Source: Chondrilla cf. caribensis
Lineage: Eukaryota > Porifera > Demospongiae > Chondrillida > Chondrillidae
Direction of reading: 5' to 3'
DNA length: 64,000 nucleotides
Assembly: GCA_964020155.1 (NCBI GenBank)
Contig: OZ026553.1
Location: 5,371,009 to 5,435,008, forward strand
The notes beneath the pieces are model-generated. The model did not search any database and had not been told where the DNA came from. It was given only the letters and a program-made list of their open reading frames with translations. The position numbers and the translations under genes are program-made. Below are positions 38,460-50,100 of the stretch, in pieces; position 1 is the first letter of the stretch, and the number at the start of each line of letters is the position of its first letter.

Positions 38460-38806
38460 TACCACGAGCATTCTTGTATATACTTTATTGGGGGTAAAGA
38501 ATGGAGTCACACCTCCTCATATCAACCATACGTACTTCTAAAGGAGTCTACTACCTCACCAGGATGGTGGGACAGGTTGATCTGATGACCAAATCCCTTG
38601 GCCTGCGTGAACAAGAAGAGGTGGGGGCAATCAAGTTGATAACTGACCACTTGGATGGCAGAATAGCCCGTCACCTTGACAACTGTTATGCCTCCTTTGC
38701 CAAACCAAAGGCAGTCATGTCCGTACCCGAATGCCCCGTTGTACCCAAACTGCCCGTTGTACCCGAATGCCCCGATGTACTCGAATGGCCCATTGTTGAA
38801 CGTTAG
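38440..38806 (+). pseudogene. Decayed copy of gene E C-terminal exon fused to gene F
   Basis: Matches gene E from GGAIPRAFF onward but with frameshifts and a stop. It then keeps an open frame through GQVDLMTKSLGLREQEEVGA and ends in a short proline repeat (VPECPVVPKLPVVPECPDV) before TAG. Confidence 0.65.
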
Positions 38807-39129
38807 ACTACGAAAGCTTCAAACTATACTTTCATAACATTATAGTTTTGTAGTGGTTTATATTATTTTGGAGTATTGAGATTTATATTACAGCAGTACT
38901 ACGTACTTTTGCAATACTTGATATATACATCATGCAGACATTATAGCTACTGTTATTGTTATAATGTATATTGTAATAATTGTAATATAATTATTAGATA
39001 CGTATATATAATAATATGCATCTATTATAATAATGATAATTATGTAGACTGGATATCTATTAACTGGATTCAAAACTAACCCCATGCACCATATCATCGA
39101 TATCGTGTGTTCTTGGCATTAAAGAATTA

Positions 39130-39390
39130 ATAATTAATACAAACAATTTCATAAGACTATTACAATAAGTTCCTATCAAAAATGATTCCTACTTCACAGC
39201 ACAACTACCTACAGCTATTGTCTGGTAACAAAGTCTCAATAACATCTTCTGTCATTCCTATCTCTGCTCCTGCTCCTGCTCCTATCACTACGCCTGTCTC
39301 CTCTGTTCCTGTCCCTTCTGGAGCTGCGGTATCTGTTACCATAGACCCTAATCTATGATGTAACTGCAATCTTTGTCCTAACGCTCACCT
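39130..39390 (-). pseudogene. Fragment of the SNRNP70 last exon and 3' UTR, copy 1
   Basis: Matches 52090-52340 at the end of SNRNP70, including the Arg/Asp-rich coding part, but is decayed. Sits just downstream of gene F, as the true SNRNP70 end sits downstream of gene H. Confidence 0.7.
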
Positions 39391-39639
39391 TATGACAATG
39401 TCAATACTGTAGATATTTGACACAACGAAATACTACTACCAGCACCGGTCTCGCTCCTATTGTGTATGCTATCCATCTAAAGTAGACGAACAGGACCTAC
39501 TGGGGGAAACTTGGACATAGCAGTTTGCACCTGCTATATTGTGCTAGTGTTCATATGTTCAGTAGTTCTAGTGTACATCACCACAGCACTATAGTGTCCA
39601 TTCAACCGATGCCGTCTCTTGGATTTTGTCACCTTGATC

Positions 39640-40480
39640 GATTGTCTATACCTTTGAATGAAGCCAGGCGTAGGAAAGAAGGCAGGCAGACCTATCAATC
39701 CTTGTTGAGTGACCTTCCTGACAACTTGAGGAAAGCCATGATTTATGGCAGCAAGAAAGACGCATCATCATGGCTCACTACACCTCCTCTGCAGGGAATT
39801 TGGCTTCAAACTGACAAAAAAGGGAGCTTTTCACGATGCCATGACACACCTCAGGTATGGATGGCCACTGAAGTATCTACCAGCCAATTGTGTCTGCAGA
39901 AGCAACAACAGCATAGAGCATGCACTCTCTTGCCCCTGCGGTGGGTACACCATACACAGACATGATGATACCAGGGACATTACGGCAACAATGATGGCTA
40001 AAGTATGTAGGGACGTCACCATAGAGCCGAGGCTTCAGACTTTTATAGGTGAAAAGTTTACCCATGGTACATCCAACATGGGGGAGGGGGGCAGGTCACA
40101 AGACACAGTTTTCAATGTAAGGGTGTTTAACCCTTATGCATCTAGCAATAACCAGTCATCCCTGAAGTCCAATTATGAAAGGCACGAGCGTGAGAAACAC
40201 TGAGCGTACCAACAAAGAGTCATCCAAATTGAATATGGTGTCTTCACCCCACTGGCCATGGTGTTCTCAGCCTGTGGTGGCATGGGACCAGTTGCTAGAG
40301 TAGCCTACAATCTTCTTGTAGCCAAGCTAGCCGAGAAGAGAGGAGTTCCCTATCAGAGAGCTGTATCTTGAATCAGATGTATGCTCAGATGTTTATTATT
40401 GTGATCTGCTATCAGATGTATCAGGGGATCAAGATCAACCTACAGAAAGCCAAGAATAGATTGCACATCAATTGACTTCC
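39640..40480 (+). pseudogene. Decayed reverse-transcriptase C-terminal fragment
   Basis: Across two frames it reads LSDLPDNLRKAMIYGSKKDA, LRYGWPLKYLPANCVC, HALSCPCGGYTIHRHDDTRD, VRVFNPYASSN, EYGVFTPL and CGGMGP. These align with the C-terminal knuckle and nuclease-like part of the element at 8098-11196, but are too divergent to be a copy of it. Frameshifts and a stop at 40201-40203 show it is dead. Confidence 0.8.
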
Positions 40481-40871
40481 AAATTTAGATTATGGCCCAG
40501 TATTCTTAATTTTTATTATGTATTGCGTATTATTATTATAACGCGTACTTTCTGTATAAATATAACGAGTTATGATTATTACTATTATAGAATGTAGTAA
40601 TACAATGCACTTTGTAATGTCAACATTGGCATGTTGAGTTATGTGGGCACTCGGGCCACACATGCAATCAGGTCTGGTGGGCAATCCAGGTTGGCAGTGA
40701 AAGGTCTTTGTTATGAGGATCTAGCTCCTCTCAGGTACATGATGGCGGAATCCAATATAGCGAGAAGGTTACCCTGCACCTGAGCACGCCCATTCTGTAC
40801 GAATAATATGATCGTGTGTGATGTTAAAATTATTGTGGGCGGTGGGCGTAAGTAACTTTGGAAGGTCAAAA

Positions 40872-43800
40872 ATGGCTACTGTCGATCAACAAGATTCGGA
40901 ACCGATGTCAGAGAATAGACGAAAGAGCCTTAACGCTCTACTACCAGAGTTTCAGACAACGTTGTTGTTGGGTAACATAAAGGCTGGCCTTCATACGGAC
41001 GCTGGCGGAGTTCTCAATGATCTTGAAATGGACGAAGTATTTAGGTGTGGGCGGTCACCAGCTAATCAAGTTGCAGAACTGATCCTCATCCTCAGAGGCA
41101 AAAGTAATGCTGATTTCGAAGCCTTTTGTCGTGTTTTAATCAATAATGGCTATGCTTGTTGGGCAAGAAAACTCAAGGAAAAGGCTGGACTGGATTACGA
41201 ATCACTTCCAGGTAGATTCAACTAGGGTGAAGTGAAACACTGGGATAACTTGGAATGGATGGCTTCGAGCGCTCTTGTTCGAGACCAAGTTCGTGTTGAT
41301 GTTATCTACGTAGCTAAGTGATTCAAAATCGAAAGTCACTTATCCACAGCTAAAGATCAACGATGTCTAAAGACACCCATTCCAAGTTACTCTGTTTTAC
41401 CTTGCATAAACTATCATTTGCACTATTACATTTAGGTGGCTGTGTTTTTTTAGAGTAGCTTCGATTTTTCTAAGGGTTAACACCGACTGGTTGGTGCCAA
41501 AGACCAACCCCTAACTGATGTATTATGGTGTATCATGATAGTCTGGCATAGCTGAACCTTGCCCTACATTTTCTGTTGGTGGGGAATGGGCCTGGCACAT
41601 TCAAATTGGAGTGAAATGGCTTAAAATTTGTCGGACATCATGAATATCATTAAAATACCCATGCCTTGCCGGAAACAGCATAGATGACATTTCATGTCAG
41701 TTGCTTTTAACCCTGTGTCTGAGGCTTTGGTTCATATTATGCTACATCGTTGTTCCTTGATTTGAATAATGATTGGTGTCTTTCTCTAGCTGATGATGAA
41801 TGTCATTAAAAGTCACTTAACAGAGAACCTCGTGATGTAGTGCAAGTAGGAACAGAAAGACTGAATAAGTACTTTTACATAACTAGTCATGAACAAAGTT
41901 CAGAAACTTCCAAATGCTGGGGTATAGAACCATAGATCTTCCATACATTAACTGAACTATGTTTTATGATAAAACATAGTTCAGTGACATCATCTAAAAA
42001 TGTCTTCCAAAATTGACGTCATGATGGCCGACCATTTGGTGTCCTGAACGATGGGTTGGTGAACCCTGCTCTTTGGTGAAAGAAATCGAAAAATCGTGAT
42101 GCAAAAAAGTTGAAAATTATTATTTGAATTGTTTTAAGGCGCTTAGTAGTGATGCAGTCTGAAATTTGTCCCCAGGAGGAATCGAAAAGTAAGTGCTCTT
42201 TTAACAAATCGTGTGTGAACCACAGGCAACTTTTGCCCAAGTTTGCCAATTCATTATATGGTGCGATGGTGCCCCATTACCATTGGTGGGACAACTTACT
42301 GCTGAACGCTTTGTTCAACTTTATTTGTTCATTTATTTAATAACCAATGATTCACCCACTTTTATGTGTATATTATCCATTGTCTCACATTGTATCATTT
42401 CATTGTAACAGTGCATCATGCATAATATTATTATTAATGGTTCATTAATTAATATTTACCTATACTCACTTTTGACTTAACTTCATGTACTATGTATTTA
42501 TTTTAATTTGGGGGAGCACATAGTGTAGGCTGTGCCTTCTGTGTACCCTGTCTGATTTTTGTAATCAGACGAAATTAATGAATATGAATATGAACATGAA
42601 CGGACAATTTGCGTTCAAAGAAACCAAAAAATGACCTAAATCCAACAATATTGGCGGCCACCGCAATTAAGAGCGTGGGCGACCTCGATCGGACTCCGCT
42701 AACGAACGGAAACAATTACCTCACTAATGCTCAGTAATTATATAAAACATGCATTCACTTTGACCCTCAATAGGTGTGTTTATTGTTGAGCTTTAAGAGA
42801 TGTTTAATGATAGCATGTATCTGCCATTGTACGTATAACAAAAAATTGTTAATTAAAATTAATGGCATTCAAGGTATTTTGAAGGCTATTCTTGGTTTTC
42901 AGCTATTATCAATGATGAGTTTTACATATGTACTATGTCATAACAATACACAATTACTTGTTCATTGTTATTCCTATCCCACTAGATTGTATATTAATAA
43001 AGTTATAATGTATTGTCTGTTGATATAAGATAACTTTACAACAACATGTATTGCTTTTACGTAGATTTGTTGTCCAAATTGCCAAATGAGGTGCAAGAGA
43101 CACTGAAGCAGAAAAGACAGGCCTTTCAGGTTGGATTTGAACGCCTTGAGCATCAGTTTGAGCCTATACTGGACAAGATTCAAAGTGAAATCCTGAATCT
43201 TAAGCAGTTCGATTTTATACGATGTGTTACAAGGTTGAATGATAAGCTAAGATATCAAGATAGGAAATTGAATGAAAATCAAATGAAATGTCCTGAAAGT
43301 CTTGTTATAGCCTTGTCTGATAAGAGGTATTATTCTGCCTTTAATTTGAAAGTATTAGATATTTTAGTTAAATGTATTCCAAAGTCCACTGGTTGCCAGG
43401 GGGACCTCACCAAAATGCTCGACGACTATCGGAGTGAATACCTGGCACCACTCATGAATACCACAATGTCAGATTTGGTTGAAGTCTCAAGCATCGCTCC
43501 TCTTCGCAGTGAAGGCCTCAATCTGGCCTTGATATGCAAGCACCCTCCAACACTGCGTGTCATAGAAGAAGCAAAAGAGTACCTGATGGAGATGGGTGTG
43601 AGGGTAGAAGGGCTGAAGTTCGACTGGGGGTGCTTCATCATCTTCTTCACTATCATCCATCCCTTGGATTGCCCTGACGATCTTGCCAAGACCTTCTCCT
43701 CAGGGCATCATTGCCACCAGCTGAGGCAGTTTGGTATTCACCGTGTACTTCTTCTTGGTCACTGGACAGTAGAACTCAGCGATGGAGCTGTGTCTTGTTG

Positions 43801-45414
43801 TGATGAAGTGAGTCAAATTATGGTATAGGTATATCTTAAATTTAGTACTCCAAACTACGTATATACATATCTCAGCATGGGGTTCCACTGGATTGATAAT
43901 GTAATTGCCTCAATATATTCACACACCAATGCGTTAAACGTGTGGGTTGGTGTGTTCATGTGTGAGTGTGTGGGTATGTTTGTGTGGGTGTGTTGAGGTG
44001 TGTGGGTGGATGGGTGTGAGTGGGACTCAGACTGATGTTCATAGAGCCATTCAATGCACAGATATGTCTGGAAGAAGTGTCTCAAGAGCACAATTTCAAG
44101 CAAGCACAAAGTAGCAAGCTTGTAAGAGACATGGAAGAAATGACAAGTCACTTGATCAAGCAAAGAGATGAAAGCCTTAGGATGTTAATGGAGATGGAGG
44201 AAGAACTGAGGGTTGGTCTGCTAGATCCATATGGTGGATAATATGCACCACTCTCAATGTGTTCATGTGATCATTCTGTATGCTATATACAGGATGAGAT
44301 TGCCAGGCTACGGGAGGATTTACGAGAAACTCAGAGTGTCCTCCGAGAGGAATCAACCAGAGCTATGAAGTTGCAAAGAAGGCATACAGAAGTTCTTGCA
44401 TTTCAGGTATGAGCACGACTCTGGTTTGTAATGGATATTACTTACATACATACATATCTTCCCTGACAAAGTATGTACATTCTCATCCATATTACTATAG
44501 AGACTTAGGCTTATGTACGTACATCACCTTGGTGATAGGGAGAGATGATATTGTATGCTCCCATGTGTACCTGTGTTGAGGTTGTAGTACATCTTGTTAT
44601 ATTACGTAGGCTCCCCTAAGTGACTTCCCTGTCAAGGTGAAGCCAGCCACTGGACCTTCAGGTCAGTTGATATAAATTGTATTCACTGTTTGGTTTACAT
44701 TGCATTTTGGCTGTGTGCTTCAGAATCTTTACTTACAGAACATACATAGGCACATGTGTACTTGGAGGCATTAGACACTACACACATGCCATACACCATT
44801 TGTCTCCCTGCCTCATTCTGTTCATTCGCACACAGTTTATGAAGCTCAACTGAAGAAGTTCTGTTGAATCCCCTTTGGCATCCAGACCCTCACTGTACTA
44901 CTTTTGATGCAGAATTGTCTGTACTATATCATTATATGTGCAGAAAATCGTCAATATTCAATTGAGTTTCTAAAATATCACACCACTCCTGCCAAATTGC
45001 CTACTATGAAGTATATGTGTATGTACATTTTGTTATTCCCCAATAGTATGTCAGATTTCATCTTATCTACTTGGTATCTCATCGCCAGATAAAATGTTCA
45101 GCTCAGAAAATTTCATGAACAAATACATGGATGTTGAATCCCTCAAAGTTGTACAAGCGGTGGAAATTGCCTTCAGATTGGAGGTGTCTGAGTGTCCCTT
45201 ACCACCTCGTGTGTACAGTAGTATAAAGCAGGCAAGTAGCGAAGAAGATGCCGCACGGGAACTGTTCAAACACTTTCAGAAACAAGGTACTCCGGCCACC
45301 ATCCGATCACTCTGTGATGTCATGACAGGGCTGAAGGGATACAGTAATATGAATCATCTCGGTGAAAAGATGAAGAACGATGAAGATCTCCCATTACCAT
45401 CTGAAGATACCTAA
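40872..45414 (+). CDS. Gene G: CARD / novel domain / coil / death-fold-like C-terminus
   Basis: Six phase-consistent exons: 40872-41211, 43065-43807, 44062-44211, 44293-44406, 44610-44661, 45089-45414, giving 574 residues. Exon 1 is an intact CARD ([44 protein letters not shown]). Exon 2 is the 248-aa CARD-linked domain. Exons 3-4 form a short coil (DEIARLREDLRETQSVLREE). Exon 5 is a Pro-rich linker. Exon 6 encodes a 108-residue end with EEDAARELFKHFQKQGTPAT, then IRSLCDVMTGLKGYSNMNHL, whose helix pattern resembles a second CARD/death fold (inference). This is the cleanest intact member of the plus-strand CARD family. An extra optional exon may exist at about 44942-45006, but would cause a stop. 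Confidence 0.82.
41881..42740. repeat. Interspersed repeat R, copy 3
   Basis: Located in gene G intron 1. Shares the core with 11460-12010 and 15180-15690. It contains an extra A/T-rich internal segment at about 42320-42600 absent from the other copies, which looks like a nested insertion. Confidence 0.6.
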
Positions 45415-45944
45415 CCATCTCGTGTTTATTCATCAAGTGATGTAATCTACATTGTCTTCCTGTGTACATACACACATGATGTTGTACTGATGTGTACATA
45501 TTTATATGACAGTGTTTGTCACTATCGATTACTTAAAGGAGACATACTTGTACTCAAACTTGTATAGAATTAATTATTTTTATACTGTATGTGCCATGTA
45601 CCCTGTAGTGTACTATTGTCACTTTTTATTGGTTTATACATGTTTGAACATGTATGTAATTGGCTTGTGTATGATTGATGTTCATGCAGTATAGAGTCTG
45701 ATCTAGATCAGTCACACATTCGTATAGCTATATACATATACATATAATGTTATATATTATGTATATACATATGTACTTATTATAGATAAAACAATGTCAT
45801 GCATAATATATGATACAAATGCATATGAATTGGATCTGCTAAGCTACTTAATTTTATCACACATTCACAGCATTGAAGATGCAACACTGAATACAAACAA
45901 CAAATTTATAAGACTATTACAACATGTCCTATCAAAAATGGAAC

Positions 45945-46150
45945 CCTACGTACTTCACAGCACAACTACCTACAGCTATCATCTGGTAACAAAGTCTTAA
46001 TACCGTCTTCTGTCATTCCTATCCCTACTCCTGCTCCTATCTCTACATTGGTCTCCTCTGTTCCGGTCTCTTCTGGAGTCGCGGTCCGTGTAACTACGAT
46101 CTTTGTCGTAACGATCACCTCGTCTATCGTGATCACATTCAAAAACTGTT
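45945..46150 (-). pseudogene. Fragment of the SNRNP70 last exon and 3' UTR, copy 2
   Basis: Matches 52140-52340; the Arg/Asp-coding stretch is recognisable but interrupted. Sits downstream of gene G. Confidence 0.7.
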
Positions 46151-46362
46151 GCTATCTTTATTATACAGATACACATACACCCACGAGGGGCCCATAAAAT
46201 TTAAGTCGAAAACTACAATTCATGGATCAATTGGAAGATAATCAACTCACACATAGTACAAAATATACAAATGGAAGCAATCGTGTCCTATATAAGGAGT
46301 GCTAGCTAAAGTACTGCAGCCCCCACCAGGCATGAGATAGCATAACATGCTGTGTGCTTGGA

Positions 46363-46624
46363 CTAAGCAAAATAGAGAGCAACGATAAAAGGTACAATTG
46401 TAGACACAATCAACAATGGGATGAAGGACAGAGCCTTATGATGTTATTGTTTGTGAGGATGAGCATTAGACTGTTCGGTAACTTGGCCACCTACTGCTGC
46501 AGTGCAGTCTGCCTCCGATGAAGTACTTGTCTTGTCAGGAATAGTACAGGGTTCTTCATCCATTAACTCACTTTTCTTAGAGCCTTCCAGCCAGTGTTTT
46601 GTCAGGTTTTACAACTGGTGTAGG
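46363..46624 (-). pseudogene. Orphan tail-anchor exon related to gene B
   Basis: Starts PTPVVKPDKTLAGRL after a CAG junction, is shifted by one base, then reads SKKSELMDEEPCTIPDKTS. Its end is homologous to the gene B membrane segment (SFIPLLIVSTIVPFIVALYF), with the stop at the same place. Frameshift and stop codons separate linker and anchor. No kinase exon is attached. Confidence 0.65.
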
Positions 46625-46699
46625 CTGTAAAGGACAATAAACATTACTTAACATTTAGCACCTTAGTTGGATGTGTAGCACACAAACAAGGTACAACAC

Positions 46700-46818
<119 letters not shown>

Positions 46819-47197
46819 CAAATTACAGCACTATAAAAATATAATGATGCTTACTAATGATTAATTGTCACTTATAGACTATTACCGGTAGTAGTTCATG
46901 ATAATAGTTATCATAAGTCCACACAAAGCAAACTGTAGCTGATACCAATTTGACATCAACATAGCGGACATGACAGAAATGCTGCAGCTGAGGGTCTACC
47001 TTCTTCTGAAATTCTCAGACTCCTCACCAATGATCGCACATTCACTGTTTGCTGTAACATAAGACTTCTTGGGAAAGTCACCCATAAGTTTAAAGTATCA
47101 ATCAATATTTGGGTAGAGTTACTAGACTCCCATATCCGTCGTGGTGAGTGAGTGAAACCCTACAAGTTTTGTAATTAAGGGCGGGGCTCAGTAAACA

Positions 47198-50100
47198 ATG
47201 GCTACTGTCGATCAACAAGATTCAGAACCAATGTCAGAAAGCAGACGAAAGAGCCTTACCGCTCTACTACCAGAGTTTCAGACAAAGTTGTTGTTGGGTA
47301 ACATAAAGTCTGGCCTTCATACGGACGCTGGCGGAGTTCTCAACGATCTTGAAATGGACGAAGTATTTTGGTGTGGGCGGTCACCAGCTAATCAAGTTGC
47401 AGAACTGATCCGCATCCTCAGAGGAAAAAGTAATGCTGGTTTCGAAGCCTTTTGTCGTGTTTTAATCAATAATGGCTATGTTTGTTGGGCACGAAAACTC
47501 AAGGAAAAGGCTGGACTGGATTACGAATCACTTCCAGGTACCTATGTACGTAATGCTATACAATCATATTGTAGCGTCATATACGTATAGACCCCTTGCA
47601 GTTGCGCAATCATTTTCGACCGTCGGCCATCTTGGAGGACAACCACGCGTTTAAGTACGAACAGTGCGAATAGCTAGGAACCCGGACGGCGCTCTTTTGC
47701 CTGGCTATAGAGAGTCTCTTAAAGATGCGCTATCGAAAGAAAGTAGGAGGATAAGTTAAGGATCATAAACGGGAAAGATCCGTACGAGATGCGGATCAAG
47801 TGAAGTGCCTGGACAAGGCATTTATCAATGTATAATTAATATTAACCCTAATCCTAACAGGTTAGGGGTAGGGGTAGGGTAAAGGTAGAGGTAGAGATAG
47901 GGTAGGAGGAGGGTAGAGGTAGGGTAGGAGGAGGGTAGGAGCAGGGTAGAGGTAAAGGTAGGGTAGGGTAGAGGTAGGGGTTAGGGTTGGGTTACTTATA
48001 TATTGACTAATCCATGCCTGGTCCAGGCGCTGCACTTCATCCCAAGATGCGAAGACAGGAGTGGCGCGATGATGTTGATCTTTGGCTGGCTGTTACATAC
48101 ATAAATTTGGGGATGTGTTTACTCTTTTCACCAAGTCCTTTCACCGGAGAGGATCTACTGAACTATAAAATTCTGGAATGTTATCAGCGCTTTACTGCGG
48201 GCTGGGTTTGAGATATTTTAGTGGCATACATCTCAGTAGTATATATCATTACAGCACATCAGTTAATAGGAACAACTGAGTCACACATGTTAACTAAGGC
48301 ACAGCAAGCAAATACTGCTCAATCTAACATGCACACAACATCACGAGCAATTAAGAAGTCATGGGTTGAGTTGCACTCAAAAACATGTACTTCTGTCTAA
48401 TTAGGCCAATGACACGTTCCACGTGAATGTAAACATTTGCCATTCGCCATGTCTGCTCAACTTTGATGCCTGTCAGCTGCTGCTTTCCTTTGGTAAAAGC
48501 AGGAATTGATAGTCGGGCACAGTGAAAACCAACTGACTCTTGTATGTTGAATCCTCTGTCTGCCATGACAGTGTCACCTGGTAGCAGGTAATTGAGGATC
48601 CCACAGTTCTCTGTCAAGTAGTTGTCACTTACACGGCCTCCCCCCAGCCTTTTGATATAAAGGAAACTGACCCTTGTGGGGTTTATTCTCATAAGATACT
48701 TGGCTGTGTTGTGGTGCTTGTATATGGAGTATGTCTGTGCTCTTGCCAACAGGTTTGAATGTTCTATAAAGATTTCAGAATAGTCCATGATGACTAGCTA
48801 CACAGGACAGAAGTCGACGGGCATTGTCAAACGGAGTATGTCCCTTTCTGGCCTGTAAACTCGTACAAAGATGCTGGGCGTCCCTTCCTGAAATGATCGG
48901 AACACACACGAACATTTGTTAGCGATCCCATCAAGTCCTTCCTCCGTATCGCGGTCAGCCACGTTCTATGCCTTCTTTCACTGAGTTCCTTCGTCTGCTG
49001 CCCTTAGTTAAGAATTACAGCAGGTAGCCGATAAAACTCTTGTCTTTATCACGGCTGCTTCTGTTGCTGCAGCCTAGAATAGCACAGAAATTCACCATCC
49101 TTCTTTCGACGTTGTCCTCCAATATGGCCGCCGAGATTTAAGCCCCGCCCACTGCAATGGGTCTATATCGCATTATAAGTTGTCTATTATGTTTTAATTC
49201 AGATCAAATTGTAAATACCATATAATATCATTAGATTTAGGTTGCCAGAAATGCATGTTGAATAAAATTGACGAACGACAGCCTTACCACATGCAACATT
49301 GAATTACTTTTCAGATTTATTATCCAGACTACCAAGTGAAACACAAGAAGCACTTCAGCGGAAAAGAGAGGCCTTTCAAGTTGGATTTAAGAGCCTTAAG
49401 AGTCGATTCAACCCTTTAATGGGTAAAATTCGCACCACAGTCCTGAATCTCACCCGGGTTGATTTTACACAATGTGTTACGATGTTCAATGATGAACTAA
49501 GGTATTTGAATAAGCATTTGAATGAAAGCCAAATGGAATCAGCTGGTAATCTTCTAAAAGCCTTGTCCCAAGAGAGGTGGTATTCCCCATTCAATTTGAA
49601 AGTATTAGATATTTTAGTTGAATGTATTCCAAAGTCCACTGGTTGCCAGGAGGACCTTGTCAAAATGCTTGACAACTATCGGAGTGAACATCTGGCACCA
49701 CTCTTGAATACCACGATGTCAGAATTAGTTGAAGTCTCAAGCATCGCTCCTCTTCACAGCGAAGGCCTCAATCTCGCCTTGATATGCAGGCACCCTCCAA
49801 CACTGCGTGTCATAGAAGAAGCAAAAGAGTACCTGATGGAGATGGGTGTGAAGGTACAAGGGCTGAAGTTTGACTTGGGGTGCTTCATCATCTTCCTCAC
49901 TATCATCCATCCCTTGGATTGCCCTGACGATCTTGCCAACACCTTCTCCTCAGGGCATCATCGCCACCAGTTGAGGCAGTTTGGTATTCATCGTGTACTT
50001 CTTCTTGGTCATTGGACAGTAGAAATGAGCAATGGAACTGTGTCTCATTGTGATGAAGTGAGTCATTGACAAGTTGTGTTATCAGTATCTCCTGATTGCA

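Larger units (their letters stand above)
47589..49164. mobile_element. Truncated ISL2EU-like DNA transposon in gene H intron 1
   Basis: Inverted ends of about 58 bp (starting AGACCCCTTGCAGT at the left, AGACCCATTGCAGT from the right; both reach GGAGGACAAC) are flanked by AT. The orthologous gene D intron reads GTATATCGCATTATAAG without the element, so the insertion post-dates the D/H duplication. It carries a DDE transposase fragment (48351-48788, -) and, at 48014-48211 (+), a piece reading [14 protein letters not shown] residues ([20 protein letters not shown]) that resembles the start of the second, YqaJ-containing ISL2EU protein (recalled). The interior also has a GGGTAG-rich tract (47857-47995). 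Confidence 0.78.

Noticed and set aside
44942..45006. Optional exon between gene G exons 5 and 6
   Set aside because: It has usable splice sites, but joining it to exon 6 produces an immediate stop, whereas direct splicing keeps frame.
47857..47995. Telomere-like repeat
   Set aside because: Units are irregular GGGTAG/GGTAGA, and the tract lies inside a DNA transposon; not an internal telomere.
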